Part shown: one piece after another, positions 37,156 through 37,257 of the stretch
Layout: every line of letters begins with the position of its first letter
Numbering within the stretch: position 1 is the stretch's first letter
From: Candidatus Altimarinota bacterium
Lineage (GTDB): Bacteria; Patescibacteriota; Gracilibacteria; BD1-5; UBA6164
DNA: 37,257 nucleotides
Direction of reading: 5' to 3'
NCBI GenBank assembly: GCA_024710565.1
Contig: JANJUN010000001.1
Location: forward strand, 1-37,257
The notes under the pieces: generated by a model
Databases searched by the model: none
Told to the model about the DNA's origin: nothing
Seen by the model: only the letters and a program-made list of their open reading frames with translations
Translations under genes and position numbers: made by a program

Positions 37156-37257
37156 TTTTCAAGTTATATATAGATTTGAAATTATATTGTTAAATTCAGC
37201 AGTTCATTGAGAAAAAATTTGTCATTCATAATATAATTCTAGAAATCATTTATCATT
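37132..37257 (-). CDS. Partial CDS (C-terminus ...NDKGFLELYYEGQIFSQGTAEFNNIISNLYITGKLLYRKSR*), runs in from right edge (code 25)
   Basis: Open minus-strand frame under code 25 to TAA at 37132-37134; overlaps the convergent gene by about 24 nt. Confidence 0.35.

Overview
AT-rich window that reads as a Gracilibacteria/Absconditabacteria (BD1-5/SR1)-type candidate-phylum genome using genetic code 25 (UGA = Gly). The supplied ORF track is fragmented because it treats TGA as a stop. Reading TGA as Gly joins the fragments into about 37 long, tightly packed genes, each ending in TAA or TAG. Recognisable content: HU; a type IV pilus block (three or four pilin-like proteins, PilC, PilO-like, PilN-like, with PilM elsewhere); PrsW-like protease; MurA; PP2C-like membrane protein; FemAB/GNAT-like protein; YebC; UDG-like protein; bL25/Ctc; GatC; RecF; Ig-like surface protein; RsuA-family pseudouridine synthase; EamA-like transporter; an RNase HII-QueH fusion; His-rich small protein; ferredoxin-FNR-membrane reductase fusion; TPR protein; TIM-barrel protein; SerRS; a GGDEF-like protein and its partner; Tex; alpha/beta hydrolase; and a large ORFan. 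The main anomaly is a PAS-MCP (Aer-like chemoreceptor) gene at 30413-31945(-). It has no in-frame TGA among 34 glycines, uses TGA as its apparent stop, has a strong Shine-Dalgarno that its neighbours lack, and looks higher in GC. It resembles a recently acquired gammaproteobacterial-type gene in a recoded genome, or an assembly/contamination artefact. Other points of interest are the rnhB-queH fusion, a protein with two GGDEF-like regions, and a ferric-reductase-like membrane domain that has lost its usual histidines. All domain calls come from reading motifs by eye; no searches were run.
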